A stretch of 14,949 nt of DNA from Fragilaria radians (taxonomy: Eukaryota > Bacillariophyta > Fragilariophyceae > Fragilariales > Fragilariaceae): positions 178,095 through 193,043 of the forward strand of contig CAAAJI010000095.1 of assembly GCA_900642245.1 (NCBI GenBank), written 5' to 3'. Of the stretch, positions 1-8,679 are shown piece by piece. Each line of letters begins with the position of its first letter. The stretch's first letter is position 1. The notes below the pieces were generated by a model. It made no database searches. It saw only the letters and a list, made by a program, of their open reading frames with translations, and was not told where the DNA came from. The position numbers were made by a program, and so were the translations under genes.

Positions 1-2
1 TT

Positions 3-293
3 ACAAACCCTCTGGTAAAAAATCTCTTAGTTGCAACTAAGATTGGAAAACTCAAGTTAGTTGTCACTCAGATCAACAGAACAAACTTCACAATCACTCT
101 TCCAGATGATACATTTGTCCCTGATCTTTGGGTTAATTTATTCAGCATCGATTGAGCGTTGAAGAAAGGCTACAGGATCAGCAATGACAATATAATCATC
201 TCATTAAGTAAGGGGTTGAATAAGATCACATTTGACAGATTCTTCAAAGCTAAAGATGGAACATTGAGATTAACAAGTTTCATAAAATGTTAG
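3..293 (+). pseudogene. Copia protease tail / gag-pre-integrase start (broken)
   Basis: Frame 3 reads a beta-rich segment ending VPDLWVNLFSI, then ALKKGYRISNDNIIISL, the stretch that normally joins the aspartic protease to the integrase zinc finger in copia Pol. An in-frame TGA at 153-155 interrupts it and TAG at 291-293 ends it. The next piece continues in frame 2 from about 281. The protease active-site DSGA motif would lie left of the window and is not seen. Confidence 0.8.
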
Positions 294-598
294 GGCATTG
301 CGGTTCAGATAGGTTGAAAAGGACGGCTAAGATCCATGGTTTCAAATTGTTTGGTGAAATTAAGACATGCAAAGAATGCGCGATTTCAAAAGCTAGACAG
401 AAGAAAATTAAGAAAGAGTGGAAAGGAAATAGTCAAATTCCTGGTGAAAGGCTTTACATTGATATTAGCTCTGTTAAAAATGCTATCTACGGTGGATCTA
501 AATTCTGGGCCCTTGTTGTTGATGATTATACTGATTATTGTTGGAGTCTTTTCTTCAAGTCGAAGGGTGAGTTGAAGATAAAATGTATACATTATTAA
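281..598 (+). pseudogene. Copia integrase N-terminus (HHCC zinc finger) and start of core
   Basis: Frame 2 reads HKMLGH at 281-298, followed by CKEC at about 368-379. This is the His-His-Cys-Cys zinc-binding set of the GAG_pre-integrase domain. It is followed by KARQKK, then PGERLYIDISS and GGSKFWALVVDDYTDYCWS, the start of the integrase catalytic core. The Asp in YIDIS is the expected first catalytic acid. The frame ends at TAA 596-598, just after the frame changes to frame 1 at about 580. Confidence 0.85.
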
Positions 599-987
599 AT
601 GATTTAAAAATTGCAGAAATTGAAGTTAAATACGTTCGGTGCAATGACTCTAGGAAGAACAAGGCCTTTTACAACAATTGTTATGTGAATGGTGAATTAA
701 TTTAATTCAAGTTTTCTGGACCAAGGACTCCACACAAAAATAGAAAAGTTGAGAAGAAATTCCAGACTCTCTATGGTCAAATCCGCGCAATGTTGAATGA
801 TGCAGGGCTAGAAAATGAGGTCAGATCTGGAGTATGGTCTGAATGTGCAAGCACTGTCACTTTCTTATCTAACATTACATCCCTTAAGGGTCAAGATAGG
901 TGTCCCTATCACTTACTATTTGGAAGTACACCCAAAAGAACCTTCCAGTTTCAGACCATTTGGAGAAATGGGAGTCGTTACCACTAA
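583..987 (+). pseudogene. Copia integrase core, second half (broken)
   Basis: Frame 1 continues the core: KYVRCNDSRKNKAF, SGPRTPHKNRKVEKKFQTLYG, then a helical stretch AMLNDAGLENEV and CPYHLLFGSTPK. The usual wording around the second catalytic acid is RCDNSGENKAF; here the order is CND, so the Asp is displaced by one position. The last catalytic Glu is present in KVEKKF. TAA at 703-705 interrupts the core, and the frame is lost near 950. Confidence 0.82.
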
Positions 988-1237
988 GTCTGATATTCAA
1001 GGAAAGTTAACGAATCGCAGAACCACGTGCATGTTTATGGGATATTCAGTTAATCATTCAAATGACGTTTATCGAATGCTAAACCTTGAATCTAAGAGAA
1101 TAATCAACTCTAGAGATGTCATTTGGTTGGAAAGAAATTTCAAGAAATGGTCAAAGTTGCAGGAATCTGCTGAAAGGCTTGTTATCAATGATGATGATGA
1201 TGATTTCATGGCAAGACCAACAGAGAATAGTACTTAA
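950..1237 (+). pseudogene. Copia integrase C-terminal region
   Basis: Frame 2 reads PFGEMGVVTTKSDIQGKL, CMFMGYSVNHSNDVYRML, RIINSRDVIWLERNF. This is the conserved C-terminal segment after the integrase core in copia Pol (shaped like GYxxxxKxYR and SRDVxW). A run of five GAT codons at 1190-1204 adds an acidic patch. The frame ends at TAA 1235-1237 and the message continues in frame 3. Confidence 0.82.
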
Positions 1238-2351
1238 CTCAGACATTTCATCTAATCAACAACCTGCATTGAATGAAAGAACCAAAGATAAGGTATATTG
1301 TCAGTTGAAACAATTAGAGAGCAGTTATAATCCAGAAGCTTCCAAATTAATCAAGAATGTTGAATAAAGAAGGGAGATTCTCTTGGATCAAGCTAATCTT
1401 GCCTTCTTTAATGTTTCTCCCTCCAAATAAGAACCTACCACATTCTATAACGCGTGGAATCAACCCAACTCAATGGACCGTGAGTTATTGAGAGCTGCGA
1501 TCAACAAAGAATTAGGTGATATGGACAGTAAGAAAGTATGGAGGTCATTAATAAAGAAGATGTTCCTGAAGGAAGGACAACTATCAAGTGCAATTGGATT
1601 TTTTAAATTAAAGGGAACAGCATATTTCGAGCTAGATTGGCTGCCTGCTGTTATAGTCAAATTCCAGGGATTGATTTTTAATGAAAATTTTGCCCCTGTC
1701 ATTAACGATGTAAGTTTTCGTATTATCCTTATGGCGAAGATTATGTGGGGACTTCAAGCATCGATAATTGATGGTGAAACGGCTTTCTTAAGCGCCAATC
1801 TAAATGAAGATATATGTATGAACGCTCCAAATGGTATGGATATCAAAAGCAACAAATACTTATGACTAAAGAAGACCATCTACGGACTAGTTCAGAGTGC
1901 TAGAGAGTAATAAACAAGGTTGTTAATTTGTGAGCTTAAAGACCTTGGATTTTCCGGAAATAAATCCGACCCTTGTTTGTTGAGCAAAAGAAATCAAACA
2001 AATATCATGATCACTGGAATCTATGTTGATGATTGTCTTGTTTTAGGCAAGGATAAAGACATCAAGAAGTTGATTGATGACTTGGAATTAAAGGGTTTTT
2101 CTTTAAAGGTTGAAAAAAACTTGAAGGATTATTTAAGTTGTTGGGTTATTAAAGACATCAATAAGCGTGAAATTTTAATCCTTCAACCTCATTTAGTGAA
2201 CAAACTAATTGATAAGTTTGGCAATGAAGTCTCTGATAGGAGAATCTATGGAACTCCAGGAACTCCAAGGTTCAAAATAACTCTTCACGAGATTATACAA
2301 AAAATCTATCCATCAAAAGTTGGAATGCTTCTATATTTAATTAAGACCTGA
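1238..2351 (+). pseudogene. Copia reverse transcriptase (RVT_2), with stops
   Basis: Frame 3 carries a linker, then EPTTFYNAWNQPNSMDRE, AAINKELGDMDSKKVW, NFAPVINDVSFRIIL, GETAFLSANLNEDICMNAP, LKKTIYGLVQSARE, GIYVDDCLVLGK (YVDD at 2022-2033) and QPHLVNKLIDKFG. These are the RVT_2 motifs in order. In-frame stops lie at 1365, 1428, 1863 and 1908/1911. The segment at about 1560-1660, where KWVFK...YKARLVA is usual, is badly eroded. The polymerase motif survives although the frame is dead. Confidence 0.9.
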
Positions 2352-2470
2352 TTTAAGCAATGCCGTGAGAGAGTTGTCAAAGTGTATGGATAAAGCAACT
2401 GCTTCGCGTTGTAAAATTCGTTTTGGACACCAAAAATTACTGCTAGAAAATTCAACCAAATTTTGACAGT
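2344..2470 (+). pseudogene. Copia RT-to-RNase H connection (broken)
   Basis: Frame 1 reads RPDLSNAVRELSKCMDKAT, the conserved segment after the RT domain of copia Pol (RPDxxxAVxxLS). It decays after about 2405 and meets a stop at about 2463-2465. It is shifted by one base relative to the RT before it and the RNase H after it. Confidence 0.8.
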
Positions 2471-2479
2471 AAAAATTCT

Positions 2480-2806
2480 TGGAAATTGAAAGTATTCTCG
2501 GACAGTGATTGAGCCGGAGATCCGGAGACAAGGATTAGTGTGACAGGTTTCACTGTTTATCTTCAAAACGTACCTGTTTGTTGGCGTTCAAAGGTGCAAA
2601 GAGGAGCAACTTTATCCAGCAGCAAGGCAGAATTTGTTGCAATGTCAGAAGCAGTCAAAGAGATCAGATTCATCGAATTCATTCTTAATGACATTGGAAT
2701 AAAAGTAGAACTTCCAATTGTGGTGAAAACCGATAACGTTGGCGCCTTATTTAGGAGTCAAAATTCCTCGACCGGCGTACGTAGCAGGAACGTTGAAATC
2801 AAATAA
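2480..2806 (+). pseudogene. Copia RNase H, main part
   Basis: Frame 2 reads WKLKVFSDSD, a TGA at 2510-2512, then AGDPETRISVTGFTVYL, VCWRSKVQRGATLSSSKAEF, AMSEAVKEIRFIEF and VVKTDNVGALFRSQN. This is the copia RNase H fold with its acids at SDSD, the E of SKAEF and the D of KTDN. The family usually has Trp after SDSD (SDxDWAGD), so the stop looks like TGG turned into TGA. The frame ends at TAA 2804-2806. Confidence 0.88.
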
Positions 2807-2808
2807 GA

Positions 2809-3027
2809 GAGAATGTGGAAGGCAGAGTTGTAAGAGTTGAATTTGTGAAATCCAGTGACAATGACTCTGATATTTTTACAAAGAATGTGAACCAGGAGAT
2901 CTACAAGAAACATGCAATGAAATTTCTCGGGAGTATAGAAGATTTTTGGAGTGAATTAACTTTTCAGTCTAGGGAGGGTATTGGAATTTCCCTTACTTTC
3001 ATTCATATTAGTAAATTATTTGTTTAG
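2809..3027 (+). pseudogene. Copia RNase H C-terminal end
   Basis: Frame 1 reads ENVEGRVVRVEFVKSSDND, SDIFTKNVNQEIYKKHAMKFLG, the usual C-terminal end of copia Pol (ADIFTK near the end). Several residues usually found between the SRNVE stretch and RENVE are missing, so a small deletion lies at the frame junction. TAG at 3025-3027 ends this frame, but the conserved part stops near 2940. Confidence 0.85.
2969..2980 (+). other. Possible polypurine tract
   Basis: The purine run AGGGAGGG at 2971-2978 lies about 30 nt after the conserved end of copia Pol, where the plus-strand primer should be, next to TATTGG at 2979. Many copia LTRs start TGTTGG, so this could be an LTR edge with one G to A change. 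Based on position and composition only. Confidence 0.4.
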
Positions 3028-3231
3028 GTTAATCATTAAGGATATATGGATAAATGGATATTCATAAAGAACGTGTATCATCAAGTTAGTGAGTCAGCAA
3101 TAAGAAAAGAGTAATTTAGTAATCACAACTTTTAGTGCATCATGTCTGTGCTATTGTCTCTCTTCGTCTCTTTACCATCTGAATAGAAGACTTGCTAACA
3201 TACCTGAACTTTGTATTAATTTCTACAGCAT
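2979..3231 (+). repeat. Possible remnant of the copia 3' LTR
   Basis: The LTR would begin at TATTGG just after the purine tract. Its right edge is uncertain: GCTAACA ending at 3202 would pair roughly with the left end, while CTACAGCA ending at 3231 also ends in CA. No second copy is in the window because the 5' side is cut off, so the LTR cannot be proved here. No gene is seen in this stretch apart from the Pol frame running to 3027. Confidence 0.3.
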
Positions 3232-4311
3232 CAGTAAGACCTAAGCAGCAAATTTCAAATCAAAAATGATAACTTAATTGATTAATGGAATGAAGGGATA
3301 CCATAGCTACCTTTGATGAAGCCTTGAAAACCGAAAATGATGATGCTTTCAATGTCGGTTTTCCTCCTTGAGAAGATAGACCCTAGCAATTTTTGAAGGG
3401 GGAAGAATATGACTTTTGGAAAGTTAAAGGATTTAGAAATAATCTAAATGTTTGCTGGATACACTACACATCATGTGATTTCCCCCCCTCAATCGAAAGA
3501 CATTATGAGGTAATTTAAAATCTATGCCGCTTTGAAGTCTTTAGAAAGTGTCTGCGCAGATGCAATTTTGGAGCTTGCACAAATATTAAGCAATCATTTA
3601 TACCAGTTGTTTATCAATGCGTATCTTTGCTCCAAAATTAGATGATGACTTGTTCCAAAATTGTAGTGTGGGGAATATTTTGAACATTCACGTGGTAAAA
3701 AAAGTTATTTAGGAAGAGGAATATTTTCCAACAGATTCAGCATCTTCACTTTCTAAGCAGACAACCTTCCTCTTTCCATTTGGAATCGACTATTTTTGTA
3801 GCAAGTTATGTTGGTCAACAATTTGATTCATTTTTGTAGTTGCACTCTCAACAGCCAAATTAAGAAATCAACAACAATCATGTGTCTGAGAGTACCACCT
3901 ATCCCATAAGTACTAGTCGGGTACATCAATAACTCCATCAAACTTTTTCAAGACACTAAGTCTCTTGTTAAATTCAATGTCTAATCAAACGAATAATAAT
4001 ACGAAAGAAATATCTAGATGACGCCTATGCCATATAATCAGAATTGGAGGGTAATCAAGGAAATGTTACATCCCATCAATGTACAGAAAATATTGCTAAG
4101 GTACCCACTACAAAGCACTTGAACGTGTGTCTAACCAGCACAAGACTTGTGGCTTACAAAATGACAATGAACTTCCGCTTCTAAGAAATAAGACAACAAG
4201 GGCATACCAAAATCAATTGTGACGTACTGGAAAGGAGTCAAAAATCTTTGTTATCTTTTACCTTATGTGGATATGAGGACTTTATAAACATTTTTCTCTT
4301 CGTCTTCATTC
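3232..4311. other. Intergenic stretch, nothing recognised
   Basis: AT-rich, with frequent stops in all frames. A short inverted pair is present (ATTTTGGAGC at 3565-3574 and GCTCCAAAAT at 3629-3638), with a 7-base C run at 3482-3488. I recognise no coding family. It may hold decayed repeat sequence. Confidence 0.5.
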
Positions 4312-4929
4312 TTACGTGTACTTCTCTTCAGACAGTGAAAGCATCTTATTGATTCGCTTGAAGTCTTGGCTTATCTCGTAGCTCCTCAAAATAAATCCTT
4401 CCAGTATTCGATGCAGCCCTGTGCTTTCTTGCAAGATTTCAAAATCTACTTCCTGAAAGTAAATGAATTTACCGTTGACGGAAGTAATACTTTCCATGCT
4501 ATCCGATCGATGCAGCATTGCTTTGAACTTCATCATGGCTGTTAGCATAGTATAATTCCGACTTCTTGATACTCTAGGAGGGGAATGGATCATCGTTTTA
4601 TTAAACACAGATCTATAGACTATTGTTGAGAGCAATATTTTAGGTGCATCATCACGAAATGTGATATCGATCACAGTTTTCCTTATTTCTAAGGAGTAGT
4701 GACCTGCGCTTTGAAAACTTATCCTTACGTTGTTGGAAGTGGGAAGAAATCGATTCAAGCTATCAATAAGATGGTCATGTGCTATATCGAGTGTAAGGGG
4801 ATCAATCAACGAAATATCATCTCTCATGAAGCATTCAATGCATGAGTTGCTTTCGCTGAAATGATCATGACCAATATGATTTGCATTTTGTGGTTTAGAC
4901 CGACTTTGAGGACAAGAATTCATTTTCAT
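4312..4929 (-). CDS. Hypothetical protein, possible CesT-like chaperone-fold domain
   Basis: An uninterrupted 205-codon minus-strand ORF from ATG at 4929 to TAA at 4312-4314; Met3 (ATG ending at 4923) is an alternative start. Residues 1-45 are polar, with several His and Cys. From about residue 50 the pattern is helix (HLIDSLNRFL), strands (VRISFQSAGHYSLEI, VIDITF, ILLSTIVY), helix (MLTAMMKFKAML), strands (SITSVNGKFIYFQEVDF), helix (LHRILEGFILRSYEISQDFK). This resembles the Tir-chaperone (CesT) fold, which is annotated in many diatom proteins. In bacteria that fold binds secretion effectors; the role in algae is unknown. No signal peptide or membrane helix is obvious. A damaged copy of its C-terminal third lies at 8181-8377, so it belongs to a small local family. 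The reading frame is fairly safe; the fold is a guess from pattern. Confidence 0.6.
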   Translation of the reverse strand: MKMNSCPQSRSKPQNANHIGHDHFSESNSCIECFMRDDISLIDPLTLDIAHDHLIDSLNRFLPTSNNVRISFQSAGHYSLEIRKTVIDITFRDDAPKILLSTIVYRSVFNKTMIHSPPRVSRSRNYTMLTAMMKFKAMLHRSDSMESITSVNGKFIYFQEVDFEILQESTGLHRILEGFILRSYEISQDFKRINKMLSLSEEKYT

Positions 4930-4998
4930 GTTTCTTCTATTTTGATTGTGATCAATATTTTCAGCAAAATCATGATGGAAGAAATAGGAACCATGTTT

Positions 4999-5398
4999 CT
5001 AGTTCAATATCGTGTTTAAATCAGACATTTTCTTGAAGCAATTTGGCATATGAGAAATTGTCGATATATTAAATTTGAGCTTTATTAGTGCTTTCTGAAA
5101 AAACGCGACAAGTGAGCAAAGTAATTCATAATGCTGCAACTTGAAGTCATTACGCACTATTTGAAGATTGAAAAAAAGTTTCAAAAAGGTTTTAATTCAT
5201 ACCAATGACCACATAGATGTTACTTCTTGATTTTCAACCAGCTTTGTGATGCAATTCCACCAAGGCTGAGGAGTGCATTCCATTGCTGCAATTACTTGGA
5301 TTGCACGTAACTTATAAATGGACATAGCTTCGTAGAAGAATACAACTAACTTTTCTCTTACCATCAAGGGTATTTTCTGCTGTTCTCCTTGCATAGAT
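4999..5398 (-). CDS. Possible spliced minus-strand gene fragment, unrecognised
   Basis: Three open pieces can be linked by short GT-AG introns in matching phase. Exon 5398-5362 (IYARRTAENTLD plus one base) follows TACCTCCAG. An intron at 5361-5286 (GTAAGAG to ATTGCAG, 76 nt) leads to exon 5285-5203 (MECTPQPWWNCITKLVENQE and on). An intron at 5202-5134 (GTATGA to TTGCAG, 69 nt) leads to exon 5133-4999 (HYELLCSLVAFFQKAL and on to a stop). The exon at 5285-5203 is visibly richer in G and C than its surroundings. No start is fixed and I do not recognise the product. It could be the 3' part of the coding traces at 5428-5950. Phase agreement could be chance. Confidence 0.22.
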
Positions 5399-5427
5399 CT
5401 GGAGGTACCAATAGATAGTTATCATAT

Positions 5428-5950
5428 CTATTTTATAACCAGGCGCTTTCGAGCCATGCGATTGCCCAGAATGGTATCGTAGATGACTAAGTGATAGACA
5501 GATACAGACATAGCAACCAGAAGAGACGGGACAACAATGATCCATCTCAACTTAACAAAAAAACTGAAGCTGACTTTGATGTATTCAAAAAGTAAAATTT
5601 CACTATAGAATAAGTTCAATGCCGGGCTAAAGACACTATTGTCATGAATGAAAGGAATTTAGAATAGCAAAGAGCTGAGATCCCTAACGACGTCAAATTC
5701 CAGCATCTTTTCTCCATATTCAAGTTCCAAACATATATTCATTGCAAATATTTTCGCTGTAAGAAGTTACATCATGTCCTTTCTTCACCACGGTGATTCC
5801 CATGGTCATCCTCTTATCACATTCAATTGCGACAATTTACACCAAACAACAGTACCTCAAACAAGGGTACGCTTTCCCTGGCATATGGAATGATTCCCGC
5901 CAACAGTGATGTTGCATTTCAAAATGGCTTCCAAGTCAATTTCAACTTCT
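5428..5950 (-). pseudogene. Decayed membrane-protein coding trace, perhaps receptor-type cyclase
   Basis: Minus-strand pieces in different frames: about 5949-5860 (EVEIDLEAILKCNITVGG), about 5828-5730 (ECDKRMTMGITVVKKGHD) and about 5735-5428 (ELEYGEKMLEFDVV, a stop, then FYSEILLFEYIKV). The last contains a hydrophobic helix (WIIVVPSLLVAMSVSVYHLV) followed at once by IYDTILGNRMARKRL. A membrane helix followed by YDxxVxxRxxK is what I recall just before the catalytic part of diatom receptor-type nucleotide cyclases. No catalytic domain is present. At least two frame changes and stops make an intact gene unlikely. The family suggestion is weak. Confidence 0.22.
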
Positions 5951-8180
5951 TTAGAATAGTAAAATTTTAACCTTTAGCGCCTCATTAGATTATTTCAAGT
6001 AAATTCTTTCGATTGGAATTGGATCGACCAAGGATGTATTTTCCTTCGTGAAACATTACCGAAGGAATCATGGGCAGGGAAATTCGATCGTTGTCTTTGA
6101 GATTAAGTTATGAATTCATCCTCATAGTTCGAGTTTAAATATTTTTGTATGAGAAAAACGCATGAAGAAAGGCCCAAAACTATAGTTCAACTTCGATGAT
6201 TGAATCATGGTTGGCTTTGATGCATTTCAGGCAGGCGTAAAATTATAGTTCAACTGAGATGATTGGATCAGCAAGCTTTCTTGAAGTCATTATGAATATC
6301 AAAACAAAACCAATTTTAACCTATAAAGTATACTATAGTGCCCTCGACCATTCATGCGATAATTTGATCACTCAAAATTTGGATGCATCGTACTTTGAAG
6401 AATATGTGACATATACATGATACGTTTACAAGATCAACTTGTGACTCTATCAATAATGCATGTTGCTGGAGAATAAATATCCTTTGATTCGCTACTGTAT
6501 TAGCCTTCACAGTTGGTTGGAAACACAATGAATATACGTTTCCGCTGTCACGAATACTGTCTTAAAGCAAGTTAGTGCAATCAAGCGAGGATAGTCAAAG
6601 TGTAACAAAGTCACAACACTAAAGAAAATTGAAAAAAACGAGATTCAATTCATTGACGAAGTGTAAGGCGTATTCCAAGGGACAAAAGAGGGAAAATTGC
6701 TGCATCACAATTTGAGATTGAAGCAAATAAATGCAATACTTATATTTATTTGTTAGTAAACCTCAAGCGTGAGAATTCGGAAAAAGTAGATTGGTTCAGT
6801 AAAGACAAAAACTAAATTAAGGCTTAGGAAGAGGGTGCAAATGAATGAAGCAGTTGAAAGAAACATTTAGCACAAGTGATGCAAAGACTATGGAGTAATC
6901 TAAACATGAAGATTTGTGATAATAGCATTAAAAGTCAATAAACTACAATGATGAACCACAAGTATACATTGAAAAAGGGCACTATTTTGAAAAACGAAGT
7001 TTAAGTAATGATAGGCTTACAAGGTTTAGAAAAATAAAAAAACTGAAAAGGAGAAGATAGAAGAAGTATCAATTCAATTATAGTATGTATGAGCGTCATA
7101 TATTTCGCCCCTATTCAATGAGAAATTTTAATTAAGAATTATGATCAAGAGGTATGAAAACTCATGTTTGTTTGGCAATATTATTACACTTAGGTAAATG
7201 GTCTATTCTTGGTTGACACTCTTAATTCATATATATCTTGATGGGTTTGTAAGGTGAAATAGCACCGTCACACATTGTAAAAGGTCATTGAATTAATGTG
7301 CTTGCGGAGAATTCTAGTTTCAAACCATTGTTACTTGCCTTTCTCCAACGATCTCCATACTGCACATCGAATCTAAGTACTCTACCCCTGTCTTTTGCCT
7401 TTATTCCTCAAAAAAATCTATTCTAAATCCAATAATATCATCCCTAATAGGTACAGAATGTTCGACATGTGAAGATACGCCAAGAATTCAAAAACTCTTT
7501 GGCTTGCTTTGATGCAAAAGCGCAGTACTATCAATCATCTAAACGCTCATGAAATCTTCCCGCAAATTTATATGAATAGAGTTGAATCATGAGTAGATGG
7601 TGAGATATCGCGTCAGCACAAGTGGAAGCTTTTTTACATCCCTTCAAACATTGGGATCTTTTGCACTTTCTGTTTTTGTCAATGAAAATCATTTCTCCCC
7701 CTTCACTTCCATTTATTGAAATATTTGTCTTTCTTGGAAAAAATTCGTAGTGTTTTACATTTCATACTTGTTGGCTTTCTTCAAGCTTGTCCCTTGAATT
7801 CTTACATATAAGCCATTGCTAATCTCTTGAGGCAGATATATTTAGTTTTTTATATCTTCAAAGCTTTCAGTCTTGCTTCGATTATGCATTAGAAATACTT
7901 CAGAAAGTCACGATCACCTGACATACCGAACCAATTGACAAAAGTAAATTCTTGTTATCATAGAGCATTACAGTTATGAATTTTATTTTTAAGAATTATT
8001 GTCTAATAGGAAACTATATTGATGTTTCAAGTCAACTTGATGATTTAGCTTTCAAGAGAACCACTTTACATTTATCGTTTATTGCTCTTTCGTGTAGACA
8101 AAATTAGAAAAAGCCGAACATTTGTTTTTCCCTTACTCTCTTGATAAAATTAGGATTTTTCAAACTAATCATCCTCTTTT
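5951..8180. other. Long stretch without recognisable genes
   Basis: About 2.2 kb, AT-rich, without long ORFs on either strand and without motifs I recognise. The one clear structure is the imperfect direct repeat at 6179-6271. It is probably intergenic DNA with old repeat debris. Confidence 0.55.
6179..6271. repeat. Imperfect 30-bp direct repeat
   Basis: ACTATAGTTCAACTTCGATG at 6179 and ATTATAGTTCAACTGAGATG at 6242 begin two roughly 30-base copies, the second about 63 bases after the first. Both continue with ATTG-ATCA-type sequence. They differ at a few positions by eye. Function unknown; a remnant of a tandem duplication is the simplest reading. Confidence 0.6.
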
Positions 8181-8377
8181 CTAAGCATTCTTCTTGTCAG
8201 AATGTTCAATCATCTTATTAATTAGATTTTAATATTGGCATATCTTATAGCTCCTCAGGAAAAATCCTCCAAACATTTGATGCAACCTTTGACTTTTTTG
8301 CAAGCTTTCAAAATCAACATCCTGAATAAATGAATTTGCCTTTATTGAAAGCAATACTTTCCATGCTATCCGATTAT
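8181..8377 (-). pseudogene. Truncated, frameshifted copy of the CesT-like gene at 4312-4929
   Basis: This stretch aligns base for base with 4312-4510 at a constant offset of 3869, dropping to 3867 after a 2-base deletion near 8323. Identity is roughly three quarters by eye. On the minus strand it reads SMESIAFNKGKFIY, a frame slip at the deletion, then VDFESLQKSQRLHQM, FLRSYKICQY, a stop, and NLINKM. The final stop position is kept (TAG against TAA). The homology ends at about 8377, where Ty3/gypsy sequence begins, so the N-terminal two thirds are gone. Confidence 0.8.
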
Positions 8378-8383
8378 ACAGAA

Positions 8384-8530
8384 ACCTCTGATCATGTATT
8401 TGGAGCAGTCTTTAGTCAAGAGGGACATCTTTAACCAATTTCAGTAGATGATTCACCAAAAAGAAGTACAGTTACACAGAGGAAGTATGATTTCCTCTGA
8501 AAGTTTTTTCGAATTTTCATCCATTCTCCT
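8384..8530 (+). pseudogene. Ty3/gypsy RNase H trace
   Basis: Reads TSDHVFGAVFSQEGHL, a stop, PISVDDSPKRSTVTQRKYDFL. This matches the gypsy RNase H start (DASDxxxGAVLSQ, then PIxFxSxxLxxxxxxYTxxxKE). The first catalytic acid region (DASD) begins at the junction and is altered. Decay increases after 8500. Confidence 0.6.
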
Positions 8531-8679
8531 TAGATTCCGTGTAAAAGTGCACAATTACCATGAAAAGTGACAAGATTGATCCCAATATCTAAATCTACAC
8601 GTGCCAAAAACTTGGAGCTTGACATTGGAGAACGCAGATCATGAATAGAATCCAGCTAAGAATCTCTGTAATCACAGAT

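Larger units (their letters stand above)
1..3027 (+). mobile_element. Decayed Ty1/copia retrotransposon, pol region
   Basis: The order protease tail, His/Cys zinc finger with integrase, integrase C-terminus, reverse transcriptase and RNase H is the Ty1/copia order (integrase before RT). Wording such as VPDLWVNLFSI, GGSKFWALVVDDYTDYCWS, YVDD, QPHLVNKL and TLSSSKAEFVAMSEAVKEI is close to the diatom CoDi-type copia elements as I know them. The reading passes through all three forward frames with many stops, so the element cannot make Pol. The gag gene and 5' LTR would lie left of the window. Element class is very likely; subfamily is a memory-based inference. Confidence 0.93.

Noticed and set aside
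1190..1204. Run of five GAT codons as a microsatellite of interest
   Set aside because: Short, and it lies in the low-constraint linker after the integrase C-terminus; nothing indicates a function.
2306..2566. Minus-strand ORFs of 64-86 codons in the copia region
   Set aside because: Antisense shadows of RT and RNase H, which are clear on the plus strand.
3565..3638. Inverted pair ATTTTGGAGC / GCTCCAAAAT as a hairpin or mobile-element end
   Set aside because: Only 10 bases with a 54-base gap and no flanking duplication; expected now and then in AT-rich DNA.
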